From Pseudomonas capsici (GTDB lineage Bacteria > Pseudomonadota > Gammaproteobacteria > Pseudomonadales > Pseudomonadaceae), in NCBI RefSeq assembly GCF_017165765.1, contig NZ_JAFGZD010000003.1:248001-312000 (forward strand): a stretch of DNA of 64,000 nucleotides, read 5' to 3'. The position numbers and the translations under genes were made by a program. A model generated the notes under the pieces. The model made no database searches, had not been told where the DNA came from, and saw nothing but the letters and a program-made list of their open reading frames with translations. Shown here piece after piece: positions 46,155 through 55,600 of the stretch. Position 1 is the first letter of the stretch. The number at the start of each line of letters is the position of its first letter.

Positions 46155-49100
46155 GTGAATCCAGCTCCCCTCGTCAGTATCGTCATCCCCGCCCTCAATC
46201 CACGGTTCTTCCGCGAAGCGCTGCAAAGTGCTCTGGAACAGAGCTACGACAGCCTTGAAATCATCGTTTGCGATGATTGCCAGACCGGCGAAATCAGACA
46301 GATATTCGACGAACTGGTGTCGTCGTCGAACGCCGTTGCGCGCTATGTAGGCAATCCTCGCCGTCTGGGTTTCCAGGGCAATCTGCTCAAGTGCCTTGAA
46401 GAGGCGCAGGGTACATACATCAAGTTCCTGTGCGATGACGATCGGCTGTACCGCTATTGCATCGCCCGTCAGGCACAGGTACTGGATCAGCATCCCGATG
46501 TTCTGCTGGTGGTCGGCAAGCGGCATCTGGTCGATGTCGATGACTATGTACTGCCGACCCGAATGGAAAACGTTGGTCTTGTTCCCTACGACGCCCTGTT
46601 CAAGGGTGAGGACATGCTGGCGATTTTCGAGCGTACACCGCGCAACACCCTTGGCGGCTTCAGCAGTGCCTTGATGCGCAGGGCCGATGTTCTGGAGTAT
46701 CTGCCCTCCCTGGCGCAACCGGGGCAGGGCTTTGTGGCGTTGCTCGATTTTGCGTTGTTCAACTGCCTGTTGCGACGCGGCAATCTGGTTGCGTTGCACA
46801 GTATTGAAAGCATCGAGCGCCTGCATCCTGCCCGGTTCAGCAGTCAGCCGGACATGTACCACACTGCAACCACGGAGTGGGGCTGGCTGAACGAAATGCT
46901 CAAGGCGCGCAGCGGAGAGCAGGCACCTGCCCAGGGCTGGGTGCGTTTTGTCGCCTTGCGCAAGGCTCTGGAGTCGCCCAGAGAGTGGGATGAAGTCGGA
47001 CTCTACGGCGTAATGGCCAATCGGCAGGGCATCATGCGCAGCCGGGTCGGCAGTGACAGTGAAAGCTATGTCGAACTCTATACCGAGTGGTTGTCGCACC
47101 GTCGGTTTCTCGGGTCGCAGAAAAAACTTCTGGAGCAGCGCATTGCGCGCTGGGCCTGGCAACCGCGCATCGTTCCGGTGGTGATCGATGATCAGGATAA
47201 TACCGATGCGCTGGAGATGACCCTCAAAAGCATTGCCGATCAGAACTACACGGCCGAGTCCGTTGTGGTCTTGACCAATGCCACCAGTCTCGAGGATCAG
47301 CAGGTATTACGGTTCCCGTTGCAGGCCGACTGGTCACAACAACTGAACGATGTACTGCCGTTGCTGGAGCATGCCGACTGGGTGTATCTGCTGCGTGCCG
47401 GTGACAGGCTGACCGAGCCTGCGTTGTTGATTCTGGCCGAGCGTATTGCCCAGACTGCCGGCCTTCTGTGTGTCTACAGCGACGAAGGCGCAATCATCGA
47501 GGATGAGTCGCAGGAACCGGTGTTCAAGCCGGACTTCAACCTCGACTTGATGCGGGGCTACCCGTATGTGGGGCGGACATTGGCCTTCGAGCGTCGCAAC
47601 CTGCTGACCATGGGTGGTTTTGATCCGGCTCATGGTGAGTTGGCACCCCATGATGTGATCTGGCGTCTGGTAGAGAGTATCGGCCCGCAAACCATCGAGC
47701 ACATCGCTGAGGTCCAGGTCGAGTCCAGCCTGTCGTTTGCCCAATGGCTGTCGCTGCCGGCGGTGATCGAGCGCAGCGAGCCGCTGGTCTCGGCTCATTT
47801 GCAGCGTATCGGCATGGCCCATGTCATCCATCATGACCAGTTGCCGCTGCTCAACCGTATCGAGTACCTGCATGCTTCCAGCCCTCTGGTCTCGATCATT
47901 ATCAGTACTCGCGATCAATTGACCGACCTGGAGCGCTGTCTCGACAGCCTGCTCAGCAAGACTCGATACCCACATTACGAAGTATTGATTGTCGACAAGG
48001 CCAGCGAGAGCGCCGATGCCCGTGCCTGGTTTGCTGCCATGGGCGAACTGGGCAGCGAGAAGCTGCGGATTTTCGCTTCGCCCGATGCCGATAACGAAGC
48101 CGCCACGCAGAACTTTGCGGCTTCCCATGCCCGTGGCCAGTATCTGGTCACCCTCAGTCCTCACGCGATTATTCATCAGGTAGAATGGCTCGATGAGTTG
48201 CTCAATCATGGCCAGCGTCCAGAGGTCGGTATTGTCGCCCCACGCATCCTGAGCCCACAGGGCAATATTCTATACGCCGGTATGGTCCTGGGACTGGAAG
48301 GGCTGGCAGGCAGACCCTTCGTCAACTTGCCAGCGGAAGCGAGTGGTTACATGCAGCGCCTGCTGCTGACGCAGAACTGGAGTGCAGTCAGCGGTAACTG
48401 CCTCATGGTGCGCAAAGAAGTATTCGACAGTGTTGGCGGGATGGATGCTTCCTCGTTCTCACAGGGGCTGCATGATCTGGACCTGTGCATGCGTGTCGGC
48501 GGCGAAGGTTATCTGATCGTCGGGACGCCATGCTCTTCTGTGGTACTGGCCGAGCCCGCTGCTGTTCAGCGTTCGGAGTCTTCTCGCGAGAAGCTAGAGA
48601 ACGAACAGAAGTCCTTTTATCTTAAATGGCTGCCGAAAATGGCCAGGGATCCGGCCTACAATCCGAACCTGAGCCTTGGCGAGGCTTCCTCGTTCAGTCT
48701 GGAGCCCGGGCTGCAGTTTGGCTGGAACCCGTTCTGCACGCGCCATCTGCCTTCCATTCTGGGCATGGCTGTCAACTCCTCGGCCGTGGGGCACTATCGG
48801 GTCAGCCAGCCTTTGCTCGAACTGGTGGCTGCCGGACGTGTACTCGGGAGAATGACCTACGAGTCGCCTTCGATCATCGAAATCGAGCGTCAGTCCCCGG
48901 ATGTCATCGTCTTCCAGGGCCGCTACACCGAGGCCAAGGTGCCGGATATTGCCTTGGCGAAGAATTACTCCAGTGCGATGCGTATTTTCGAGCTGGATGA
49001 CTACATCGCCGATGTCCCGGAGAAGAACGAGCATCGCCGCAACATGCCGGACAACATTGCGACCATGTTGCGCCGGGGTATCGGGCTCTGTGACCGTGTC

Positions 49101-49733
49101 GTGGTATCGACCCATCCACTGGCCCAGGCCTTGTCCGGCATGCACAGCGATATTCGCGTGGTGCCGAACATGCTGGCGACCCATCTGTGGAGCAATCTCA
49201 AGAGTGTCCGCCGCAGTTCCGGAAAACCGCGAGTCGGTTGGGGTGGCGGAACCAGCCATCGGGGCGATCTGGAGCTGATTGTCGATGTGATACGCACGTT
49301 GGCCGATGAGGTCGAGTGGGTCTTCTTCGGCATGTGCCCGGATCTGCTCAGGCCTTACATCCATGAATTCCACTCGGCTGTGAGCCTGCATACGTATCCG
49401 GCAAAGCTGGCGAGTCTGAATCTGGATCTGGCACTGGCTCCGCTGGAGTTCCATATCTTCAACGACTGCAAGAGCAACCTGCGTCTGCTGGAGTATGGCG
49501 CTTGCGGTTACCCGGTCATCTGCTCGGATACCGAAGCCTATCGCGGGCACTTGCCGGCCACTCGGGTCTACACCAACAGCTCCGAGGAGTGGCTGCAGGC
49601 GATCCGCATGCACCTGTCCGATCCCAATGCCAGCTACCGCATGGGGGATGAACTGAGGGAGACCGTACTGCGCGATTTCATGCTGCGTGGCGAGAACCTG
49701 CAGTACTGGGCCAACGGCTGGTTGCCGGATTGA
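46155..49733 (+). CDS. fgt1: Flagellin glycosyltransferase Fgt1
   Basis: 1192 residues from a GTG; the in-frame stop at 46143 excludes a longer start. N-terminal GT2 (PLVSIVIPALNPRFFREALQ with FLCDDDRL), a second GT2-like region (VVVIDD-like with DNTDALEMTLKSIAD), a third GT2 (SPLVSIIISTRDQLTDLERC), and a C-terminal GT-B-like part (KPRVGWGGGTSHRGDLELIV, LRLLEYGACGYPVICSDTEAY). In P. syringae pv. tabaci, loss of Fgt1 abolishes flagellin glycosylation, consistent with it adding the first rhamnose. Position between flgL and fgt2 is the P. syringae order. Confidence 0.9.
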   Translation: MNPAPLVSIVIPALNPRFFREALQSALEQSYDSLEIIVCDDCQTGEIRQIFDELVSSSNAVARYVGNPRRLGFQGNLLKCLEEAQGTYIKFLCDDDRLYRYCIARQAQVLDQHPDVLLVVGKRHLVDVDDYVLPTRMENVGLVPYDALFKGEDMLAIFERTPRNTLGGFSSALMRRADVLEYLPSLAQPGQGFVALLDFALFNCLLRRGNLVALHSIESIERLHPARFSSQPDMYHTATTEWGWLNEMLKARSGEQAPAQGWVRFVALRKALESPREWDEVGLYGVMANRQGIMRSRVGSDSESYVELYTEWLSHRRFLGSQKKLLEQRIARWAWQPRIVPVVIDDQDNTDALEMTLKSIADQNYTAESVVVLTNATSLEDQQVLRFPLQADWSQQLNDVLPLLEHADWVYLLRAGDRLTEPALLILAERIAQTAGLLCVYSDEGAIIEDESQEPVFKPDFNLDLMRGYPYVGRTLAFERRNLLTMGGFDPAHGELAPHDVIWRLVESIGPQTIEHIAEVQVESSLSFAQWLSLPAVIERSEPLVSAHLQRIGMAHVIHHDQLPLLNRIEYLHASSPLVSIIISTRDQLTDLERCLDSLLSKTRYPHYEVLIVDKASESADARAWFAAMGELGSEKLRIFASPDADNEAATQNFAASHARGQYLVTLSPHAIIHQVEWLDELLNHGQRPEVGIVAPRILSPQGNILYAGMVLGLEGLAGRPFVNLPAEASGYMQRLLLTQNWSAVSGNCLMVRKEVFDSVGGMDASSFSQGLHDLDLCMRVGGEGYLIVGTPCSSVVLAEPAAVQRSESSREKLENEQKSFYLKWLPKMARDPAYNPNLSLGEASSFSLEPGLQFGWNPFCTRHLPSILGMAVNSSAVGHYRVSQPLLELVAAGRVLGRMTYESPSIIEIERQSPDVIVFQGRYTEAKVPDIALAKNYSSAMRIFELDDYIADVPEKNEHRRNMPDNIATMLRRGIGLCDRVVVSTHPLAQALSGMHSDIRVVPNMLATHLWSNLKSVRRSSGKPRVGWGGGTSHRGDLELIVDVIRTLADEVEWVFFGMCPDLLRPYIHEFHSAVSLHTYPAKLASLNLDLALAPLEFHIFNDCKSNLRLLEYGACGYPVICSDTEAYRGHLPATRVYTNSSEEWLQAIRMHLSDPNASYRMGDELRETVLRDFMLRGENLQYWANGWLPD

Positions 49734-49848
49734 TTCGCACAAAATGAACATTCTGTAGCGCAGGACTTGCGCTGCAGATGCTATGTTTTTGCTCTTGCTT
49801 CAGCAGTGGGCCGAGTTTCCCCTCTGTTGAGAGAGTCATCGGTTCGCT

Positions 49849-52755
49849 ATGGGAAAGACTATGCAAAGTAATTTCGGGAATGAAGCCACGCCGTTGAATC
49901 AGCGTCTGACATTGGTGTTGCTGGCTCAGGATCAGCCTGATTTCCTGCGTCGAGCCTTGAAGTACTACAGCGACTATCCCTGCGCTCTGGTGGTGGTGGA
50001 TGCATCGCGGGCAATCGATACCGAAATCGCCAGGACCCCGGGTCTTGAGTACTGGCACGATGCTGCGCTCGCCGAGGCCGGTCTGAGCGCCCGGATTGCC
50101 GAAGGCATCAAGCGTGTCTCCACGCCTTTCGTTGCCTGTCTGGATACCCGCAGCTTTCTGTTGCCTGACGCGCTGACTGATGCATTGCGTTTTCTTGAAG
50201 AAAATGACCAGTACGGTGCAAGCCAGGGCTACAGCCTGGGTTATCAGGCTCAGGTCGGTCAGGTGGACTATCTGTGTCGCGATCGCAAGATCGTCGAGGA
50301 TCATTCATCGGATCAGGCCGGTGAACGCCTTATCGGGTTCCTGGGGCAGGGCATTTCCCTGCTCAATGCCGTTACCCGCACCGAGCTGGCCCGGCAGTGG
50401 TTTGCTGCGGTCCCTGAGAATACGGATCTGCACTGGCAGGAAATCGGCCATATGGCCTATCTGGTAGCGTCTGCAAAACTGCGCATCCTGCCCGTGCCTT
50501 ATGGGTTGCATTTCGTCGAGAGTGAAGAAGAGCTTTCGCGCCACAATGCTGCGATCAAGGCTGCGCTGACGCATATCGATCCCAAGGCCAGGGCAGGGCG
50601 CGAAGAGTTTGCCCGGATGCTGGCTTCAGCCGTGGCCTCGGCCGCAGATGGCGAGAGTGAAAAGCTGATTCTGGCAGGGCTCGAGGCCATGGGCGAATCC
50701 TTGAGCACCCGGAGCTTTCAAGGCAAGGACAAGATTGTCAGCTCGGTCTGGAGCGTTGCCTTCGAACAGTCCGAGCCGCGTTTCGAACCTCGGCAGTTCG
50801 TGGAGTTGCCATTTTACAACCAGCCGTTTTTCGACGAACTGGCCCGGATCGAGTTTCTGATCCATATCCTGCCGGCTGGTCGTCAGCAACTGGAGGGGCT
50901 GGAGGCAGCGCTGCTCAAACAGAGCGAGCTGCTGCGCCCACAAAGCAACCCCGATGCCGAGACGCTGGTCAGTCGCCTTTGGCAGGCGTATGGAACCTAT
51001 GCTTTCAACCATGGTGTTGTGCAGAAGCTGGCTCAGGAGCTGAGCAAGTCGGCAGACGATGAGGAAGAGGCGGAGCGGATCGTGGCCTGGGGCAAACGTC
51101 TGCAGGCAGTGTCCGACAAGGACAATGGCAGACTGCTCGATGGCATGGCGTCCGGTCGCCTGCTCAAGTGGCTGGATGCGCGAAATCCAGGCCCTGTCGA
51201 GCTGAAGAAGCTCAATGCCCGACTGGAGAAAAATCCTGCGGGTTCCCGGATCGGGATTCTGTTGCTCGATCTCGAGGCCGATATCTTCAAATTGCAGGCC
51301 ACCTTCGACAGTCTGATCAACGGCCATTACCGGGCATTCAAGGTGGTCGTCTTCACCACTGGCGAGTTGCCTGCGACCACCACGCTGCAGAATACCCTGC
51401 ACTTTGTGAAGGTCACCGAGAGCAACTACGTCGACAAGATCAATCAGGTGGTCAAGCAGTCCCCAAGCGACTGGCTGATGCTGGCCAATGCTGGCGAAGA
51501 GTTCACCAAAAGCGGCCTGCTTCAGGCCAGCATCGAATTGATCGATGCCGCGCAGTGTCGCGCAGTGGCAGTGGACGAAATCCATCGCCAGCCTAACGGT
51601 ACGCTGGCACCTCTGTTCCGTCCGGGCTTCAACCTGGATCTGCTGCAAAGCCTGCCTGCCCTGATGGCGCGTCACTGGTTGATTCGCCGTGATTTGCTGG
51701 TGGAGGCGGGTGGCTATTCCCGCGATTTCCTGAACGCGCTGGAGTACGACCTGCTGCTGCGCCTGATCGAGCAGGGTGGCATGAGCGGGCTGGCGCACCT
51801 CAGTGAACCGGTCCTGATCTGCGATGCGCCCGAGCTTGAAGAGAACGAGGACGAGAAAAAGGCGCTGACCCGTCACCTCGGCAAGCGCGGTTATCAGGCT
51901 GAAGTCAGTTCGATACTGCCAGGCACCTACAAGATCGACTATCGCCATACCCATCGGCCAATGGTATCGATCCTGCTGCAAAGCCAGGACAACCTGCCCG
52001 AGTTGCAGCGCTGCCTGCAAAGCATTCTGCAGCGTACCCGCTATCAGCGTTTCGAGGTGCTGATCGCCGATAACAACAGCAGCTCGCCCGAGCTGTCGAC
52101 CTGGCTGGATCAGCAGGAGAAGCTGTCCAACCGGGTTCGTGTGTTCAGGGCCGACCAGCGTTTGAGCCCGGCCGTCCTGAGCAACCTCGTCAGTCAGGAG
52201 GCCAAGGGCGAATACCTGATTCTGCTCGATGCCCAGAGCCAGATCGTCAACGTTGGCTGGATCGAGTCGCTGCTCAATCAGGCCCAGCGTCCGGAAGTCG
52301 GTATCGTTGGTGTCAGACTGGTGGACCGTGAAGGCACCGTGACCCAGGCCGGACTGATTCTGGGACTCAATGGTGGAGTCGGTTCGGGTTTTGTGGGGGA
52401 ATCGAAGAAGTCCAGAGGCTACATGCACCGTCTGGTGGTCGAGCAGAACTACTCTGCCGTGTCATCGGCTTGCCTGATGATCGAAAAGTCGTTGTTCGAT
52501 GCGGTAGGCGGGCTGGACGAAGGTGAGTTTGCCGAAGCCCTGTCCGATGTCGATTTGTGCCTCAAGGCTGCCCAGGCCGGTTATCTGACGGTCTGGACAC
52601 CCCATGTGCAGGTCGTGCATTCCGGTGTGGTAAATGCCCCTGATGAGGCGCGCACGGCGCTGATCGATAAATGGCCGACACAGTTTGCCCATGACGAGGC
52701 CTATAACCGCAATCTTGACCTCAACGGTCCGGGATTCACGCTGGCTGCGCGTTGA
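49849..52755 (+). CDS. fgt2: Flagellin glycosyltransferase Fgt2
   Basis: 968 residues. An ATG four codons on (49861) has GGGA nearer its front and may be the true start. N-terminal nucleotide-diphosphosugar-like region (RLTLVLLAQDQPDFLRR), a long helical middle, then a GT2 domain (PMVSILLQSQDNLPELQRC with ADNNSSSPE) related to the third domain of Fgt1. It lacks the C-terminal GT-B part found in Fgt1. In P. syringae pv. tabaci its loss leaves partly glycosylated flagellin, consistent with a later sugar. Two hairpins follow the stop. Confidence 0.88.
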   Translation: MGKTMQSNFGNEATPLNQRLTLVLLAQDQPDFLRRALKYYSDYPCALVVVDASRAIDTEIARTPGLEYWHDAALAEAGLSARIAEGIKRVSTPFVACLDTRSFLLPDALTDALRFLEENDQYGASQGYSLGYQAQVGQVDYLCRDRKIVEDHSSDQAGERLIGFLGQGISLLNAVTRTELARQWFAAVPENTDLHWQEIGHMAYLVASAKLRILPVPYGLHFVESEEELSRHNAAIKAALTHIDPKARAGREEFARMLASAVASAADGESEKLILAGLEAMGESLSTRSFQGKDKIVSSVWSVAFEQSEPRFEPRQFVELPFYNQPFFDELARIEFLIHILPAGRQQLEGLEAALLKQSELLRPQSNPDAETLVSRLWQAYGTYAFNHGVVQKLAQELSKSADDEEEAERIVAWGKRLQAVSDKDNGRLLDGMASGRLLKWLDARNPGPVELKKLNARLEKNPAGSRIGILLLDLEADIFKLQATFDSLINGHYRAFKVVVFTTGELPATTTLQNTLHFVKVTESNYVDKINQVVKQSPSDWLMLANAGEEFTKSGLLQASIELIDAAQCRAVAVDEIHRQPNGTLAPLFRPGFNLDLLQSLPALMARHWLIRRDLLVEAGGYSRDFLNALEYDLLLRLIEQGGMSGLAHLSEPVLICDAPELEENEDEKKALTRHLGKRGYQAEVSSILPGTYKIDYRHTHRPMVSILLQSQDNLPELQRCLQSILQRTRYQRFEVLIADNNSSSPELSTWLDQQEKLSNRVRVFRADQRLSPAVLSNLVSQEAKGEYLILLDAQSQIVNVGWIESLLNQAQRPEVGIVGVRLVDREGTVTQAGLILGLNGGVGSGFVGESKKSRGYMHRLVVEQNYSAVSSACLMIEKSLFDAVGGLDEGEFAEALSDVDLCLKAAQAGYLTVWTPHVQVVHSGVVNAPDEARTALIDKWPTQFAHDEAYNRNLDLNGPGFTLAAR

Positions 52756-52771
52756 TTCCGTCTCTCTTGAG

Positions 52772-52798
52772 CGATCCGTCTGTAACGCAGGCGGATCG
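52772..52798 (+). terminator. Hairpin after fgt2
   Basis: CGATCCGTCTG / CAGGCGGATCG, an 11-bp stem with one G-T pair and a 5-nt loop, 17 nt after the stop. No T run; probably acts with the next hairpin. Confidence 0.6.
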
Positions 52799-52808
52799 TT
52801 GCTCCCGC

Positions 52809-52830
52809 AAGCCGTCGTTTTCGGCTTTTT
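52809..52830 (+). terminator. Rho-independent terminator after fgt2
   Basis: AAGCCG, 7 nt, CGGCTT followed by more T. A compact 6-bp stem with a T tract. It separates fgt2 from the KASIII gene, which then needs its own promoter in 52831-53033; I cannot identify one. Confidence 0.75.
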
Positions 52831-53033
52831 CGTGATCCGCAAATCGTAAAGCATGCATCTCGGAGTGACCTACGGGTCATAAAGTGCATCTCCACATTAT
52901 CGTGTTACAGGGAGCGGCGTGCGTTCGACTTGCGTAGCGTGTCCCACACCCTGAAAATGCCCGCAAATCGCCTATTCGATAGCGCCCTGATTTTCTTGGG
53001 ACGAACATTTACCTGTTTACTAATCGGGAAGCC

Positions 53034-53963
53034 ATGATGATTGGCATAAAAAGCATAGCGAGTTACGTGCCCACAGATGGCGTGGATAACTACGCTCAAG
53101 GTGCCAAGTTCGGTAAGGATGAAGAGTTCATCTTTGGGAAAATCGGCTCCACATTTCTCCCGCGCAAGGATTCCGTCCAGGAAACGTCCGATCTGTGCGT
53201 GGAAGCGGTCAACAAGCTGTTTGCCAGCAACCCTCAGTTGAAGCGCGAAAGTATCGATGTGCTGATCGTCGTGACCCAGAACGGCGATGAAGAAGGGCTG
53301 CCTCACACTGCTGCCATCGTTCAGGACAAGCTGGGTCTGCCGACCAATGTCGCTGCGTTCGATATTTCCCTGGGTTGCTCCGGTTATGTCTATGGCATCT
53401 ATGCGATCAAGGGATTCATGGAGGCGACAGGCCTGAAGAACGGCCTGCTGGTGACTGCCGACCCTTACTCCAAGATCGTCGACCCGGAAGATCGCAACAC
53501 CACCATGCTGTTCGGCGATGCGGCCACTGCGACCTGGATGGGCGAAGATGCTCCGTGGCAACTGGGCAAGGCGAAGTTCGGTACCGACGGTTCCGGTGCG
53601 CCACACCTTAAGGTCAGTAACGGCGTGTTTTTCATGAATGGCCGTCAGGTCTTCAACTTTGCCTTGCTCAAGGTGCCGGCGCACCTGCATGAGTTATTGG
53701 GCGAGTCCGGCCTGCAGCCCGACGACATCGATGCCTTCTGCATCCATCAGGGAAGTGCGGCCATCGTTGATGCCGTGGCGCGTCGTTTCGAAGACAAGCC
53801 CGAGAAGTTTGTCAAAGACATGGTTGAAACCGGTAATACGGTGTCTTCGAGCATTCCGCTGCTGATTGAAAAACATGTGCTCGACTCTTCCTGGAAGCGC
53901 GTTGCACTGAGCGGTTTTGGTGTAGGGTTGTCCTGGGGCTCGGCGATCATCTATCGGGACTGA
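53034..53963 (+). CDS. 3-oxoacyl-ACP synthase III upstream of fliC
   Basis: 309 residues, ATG (or the next ATG) behind GGGAAG. KASIII triad intact: Cys115 in SLGCSGYVYG, His238 in CIHQGS, Asn268 in ETGNTVSSS. It is divergent in sequence from the island KASIII at 14108-15124, so it is not a recent duplicate. The same gene lies third in the P. syringae fgt1-fgt2-ORF3 block before fliC, where its loss has been linked to altered flagellin modification and acyl-homoserine-lactone production. Acetoacetyl-ACP supply for the glycan acyl group is the simplest role. Confidence 0.88.
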   Translation: MMIGIKSIASYVPTDGVDNYAQGAKFGKDEEFIFGKIGSTFLPRKDSVQETSDLCVEAVNKLFASNPQLKRESIDVLIVVTQNGDEEGLPHTAAIVQDKLGLPTNVAAFDISLGCSGYVYGIYAIKGFMEATGLKNGLLVTADPYSKIVDPEDRNTTMLFGDAATATWMGEDAPWQLGKAKFGTDGSGAPHLKVSNGVFFMNGRQVFNFALLKVPAHLHELLGESGLQPDDIDAFCIHQGSAAIVDAVARRFEDKPEKFVKDMVETGNTVSSSIPLLIEKHVLDSSWKRVALSGFGVGLSWGSAIIYRD

Positions 53964-53981
53964 TCACCGTCTGCTCAAGAA

Positions 53982-54016
53982 AAGCGCTTGTGGGGCAGCC
54001 CGCAGGCGCTTTTTTC
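53982..54016 (+). terminator. Terminator of the KASIII gene
   Basis: AAGCGCTTGTGGG pairs with CCCGCAGGCGCTT (two G-T pairs), followed by TTTT. Confidence 0.8.
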
Positions 54017-54187
54017 GTCAGAAAGTGCGCCGTGCCAATAGCATCGATTTTGTATTTCTGCTTTTTCCTGTCTTGTCAGCCTCGCCATTCAAGGCAGTTT
54101 ACTGGCGTCATTTCTCTGTGGGTTGGGCTTCAAGCCCTTGTTTTATAAGGGCTGGCAGATTGCTGGCAAAAATTTTCAAAAAAATGC

Positions 54188-54214
54188 TCAAGCAACCTGC
54201 CACCGCGACGATAA
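54188..54214 (+). promoter_or_regulatory. Sigma28 (FliA) promoter of fliC
   Basis: TCAAG (54188-54192), 14 nt, then GACGATAA (54207-54214) is a close match to TCAAG-N14-GCCGATAA. It leaves an untranslated leader of about 75 nt before the fliC ATG, with AACGAGGAA as the ribosome site. Confidence 0.88.
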
Positions 54215-54295
54215 CTATTACGAAGGTTCTCTAGGCACACCCGGCGCTTGCAGGGGCCGGAAGCCACGTAGTACCCAACCAACGAGGAATTCATC

Positions 54296-55144
54296 ATGGC
54301 TTTAACAGTAAACACCAACGTTGCATCCTTGAACGTTCAGAAGAACCTGGGTCGCGCATCGGACGCTCTGTCGACTTCGATGACTCGTCTGTCCTCCGGT
54401 CTGAAAATCAACAGCGCCAAAGACGACGCTGCCGGTCTGCAAATCTCCACCCGTATCAACTCGCAGATCAAAGGCCAGACCATGGCCATCAAAAACGCCT
54501 ACGACGGTATGTCCCTGGCTCAGACCGCTGAAGGTGCTCTGCAAGAGTCCACCAACATTCTGCAGCGTATGCGTGAACTGGCTGTTCAGTCGCGAAACGA
54601 CAGCAACAGCGCTACTGACCGTGACGCTCTGAACAAAGAATTCACCGCGATGAGTGAAGAACTGACTCGTATCGCAAACAGCACCAACCTGAACGGCAAG
54701 AACCTGATCGACGGTACTGCCAGCACCATGACTTTCCAGGTCGGCTCCAACACTGGCACTTCGAACCAGATCACTCTGACTCTGAGCTCCAGCTTCGACG
54801 CTGATACCCTGGGTGTTGGTTCGGCTATCACCATCGCCGGTTCCGACAGCGCCGCTGCAGAGACCAACTTCTCTGCTGCAATGGACGCTATCGACTCCGC
54901 TCTGTCGACCATCAACGCCACTCGTGCTGACCTCGGTGCTGCACAAAACCGTCTGACCAGCACCATCTCCAACCTGCAGAACATCAACGAAAACGCCAGT
55001 GCTGCACTGGGTCGTGTACAAGATACCGACTTCGCTGCTGAAACTGCACAGCTGACCAAGCAACAGACTCTGCAACAGGCTTCCACCTCTGTTCTGGCCC
55101 AGGCTAACCAGCTGCCTTCCGCTGTACTGAAACTGCTTCAGTAA
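54296..55144 (+). CDS. fliC: Flagellin FliC
   Basis: 282 residues, the short P. syringae type. N-terminal D0/D1 helices (MALTVNTNVASLNVQKNL) and C-terminal helix (QQASTSVLAQANQLPSAVLK) frame a short variable centre. The flg22-type epitope spans residues 30-51 and ends in Ser51 where the common form has Ala. The flgII-28-type epitope spans 84-111 and differs from the P. syringae peptide as I recall it only at Asp110 (Glu there). Ser143, 164, 176, 183, 193 and 201, the six glycosylated serines of P. syringae pv. tabaci flagellin, are all present at the same numbers. Transcribed from a sigma28 promoter; terminator follows. Confidence 0.98.
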   Translation: MALTVNTNVASLNVQKNLGRASDALSTSMTRLSSGLKINSAKDDAAGLQISTRINSQIKGQTMAIKNAYDGMSLAQTAEGALQESTNILQRMRELAVQSRNDSNSATDRDALNKEFTAMSEELTRIANSTNLNGKNLIDGTASTMTFQVGSNTGTSNQITLTLSSSFDADTLGVGSAITIAGSDSAAAETNFSAAMDAIDSALSTINATRADLGAAQNRLTSTISNLQNINENASAALGRVQDTDFAAETAQLTKQQTLQQASTSVLAQANQLPSAVLKLLQ

Positions 55145-55160
55145 TATCGGAATGATTTTG

Positions 55161-55196
55161 GCGGGGGAGTGCTTAACCGTGCTCTCTCGCTTTTTT
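55161..55196 (+). terminator. Terminator of fliC
   Basis: GCGGGGGAGTGC and GTGCTCTCTCGC pair with several G-T pairs around a short loop, followed by six T. Confidence 0.82.
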
Positions 55197-55215
55197 ACTT
55201 TCGGAGGTGATGGTC

Positions 55216-55596
55216 ATGGATATGAGTGTAAAGTTGAACTTGTCTTATCCAGCCGCTCAATCGGTAAGCCCTGTTGTGGCAACGGATAAGCCAGTTGATA
55301 AACCTTCCGTCGAGCGAATCGAGCCGACGTCTGAAAGTAAGGGTTCCGACTTGCACAAGGACGACTCGCAGGAAGAGGAGAAGGTGAAGGCTGCCGCGGA
55401 AGACATTCAGAAGTTCTTTCAGTCGGTCAGGCGTAACCTCGAATTTTCGATTGACGAAGATTCTGGAAAAGTCATTGTCAAAGTGATTGCAAGTGACTCC
55501 GGTGAGGTGGTCCGACAGATTCCCAATGCGGAAATCCTGAAACTGGCCGATAGCTTGAGCGACGCGCACAGCTTGTTGTTTCACGTCAAGGCCTGA
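55216..55596 (+). CDS. flaG: FlaG family protein
   Basis: 126 residues from the ATG at 55216, placed 7-8 nt after GGAGGTG. The first ~60 residues are disordered and rich in Pro, Glu and Lys; the rest is the FlaG domain (LEFSIDEDSGKVIVKVIASD, VVRQIPNAEILKLAD). FlaG proteins influence filament length in Pseudomonas and related genera; the exact role is not settled. Sits between fliC and fliD as usual. Confidence 0.92.
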   Translation: MDMSVKLNLSYPAAQSVSPVVATDKPVDKPSVERIEPTSESKGSDLHKDDSQEEEKVKAAAEDIQKFFQSVRRNLEFSIDEDSGKVIVKVIASDSGEVVRQIPNAEILKLADSLSDAHSLLFHVKA

Positions 55597-55600
55597 CTAC

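Noticed and set aside
54133..54165. Second promoter (sigma54) before fliC at the TGGCAG / TTGCTGGCA stretch
   Set aside because: The GG-to-GC spacing is 6 nt, not 10, and the sigma28 site downstream is sufficient.
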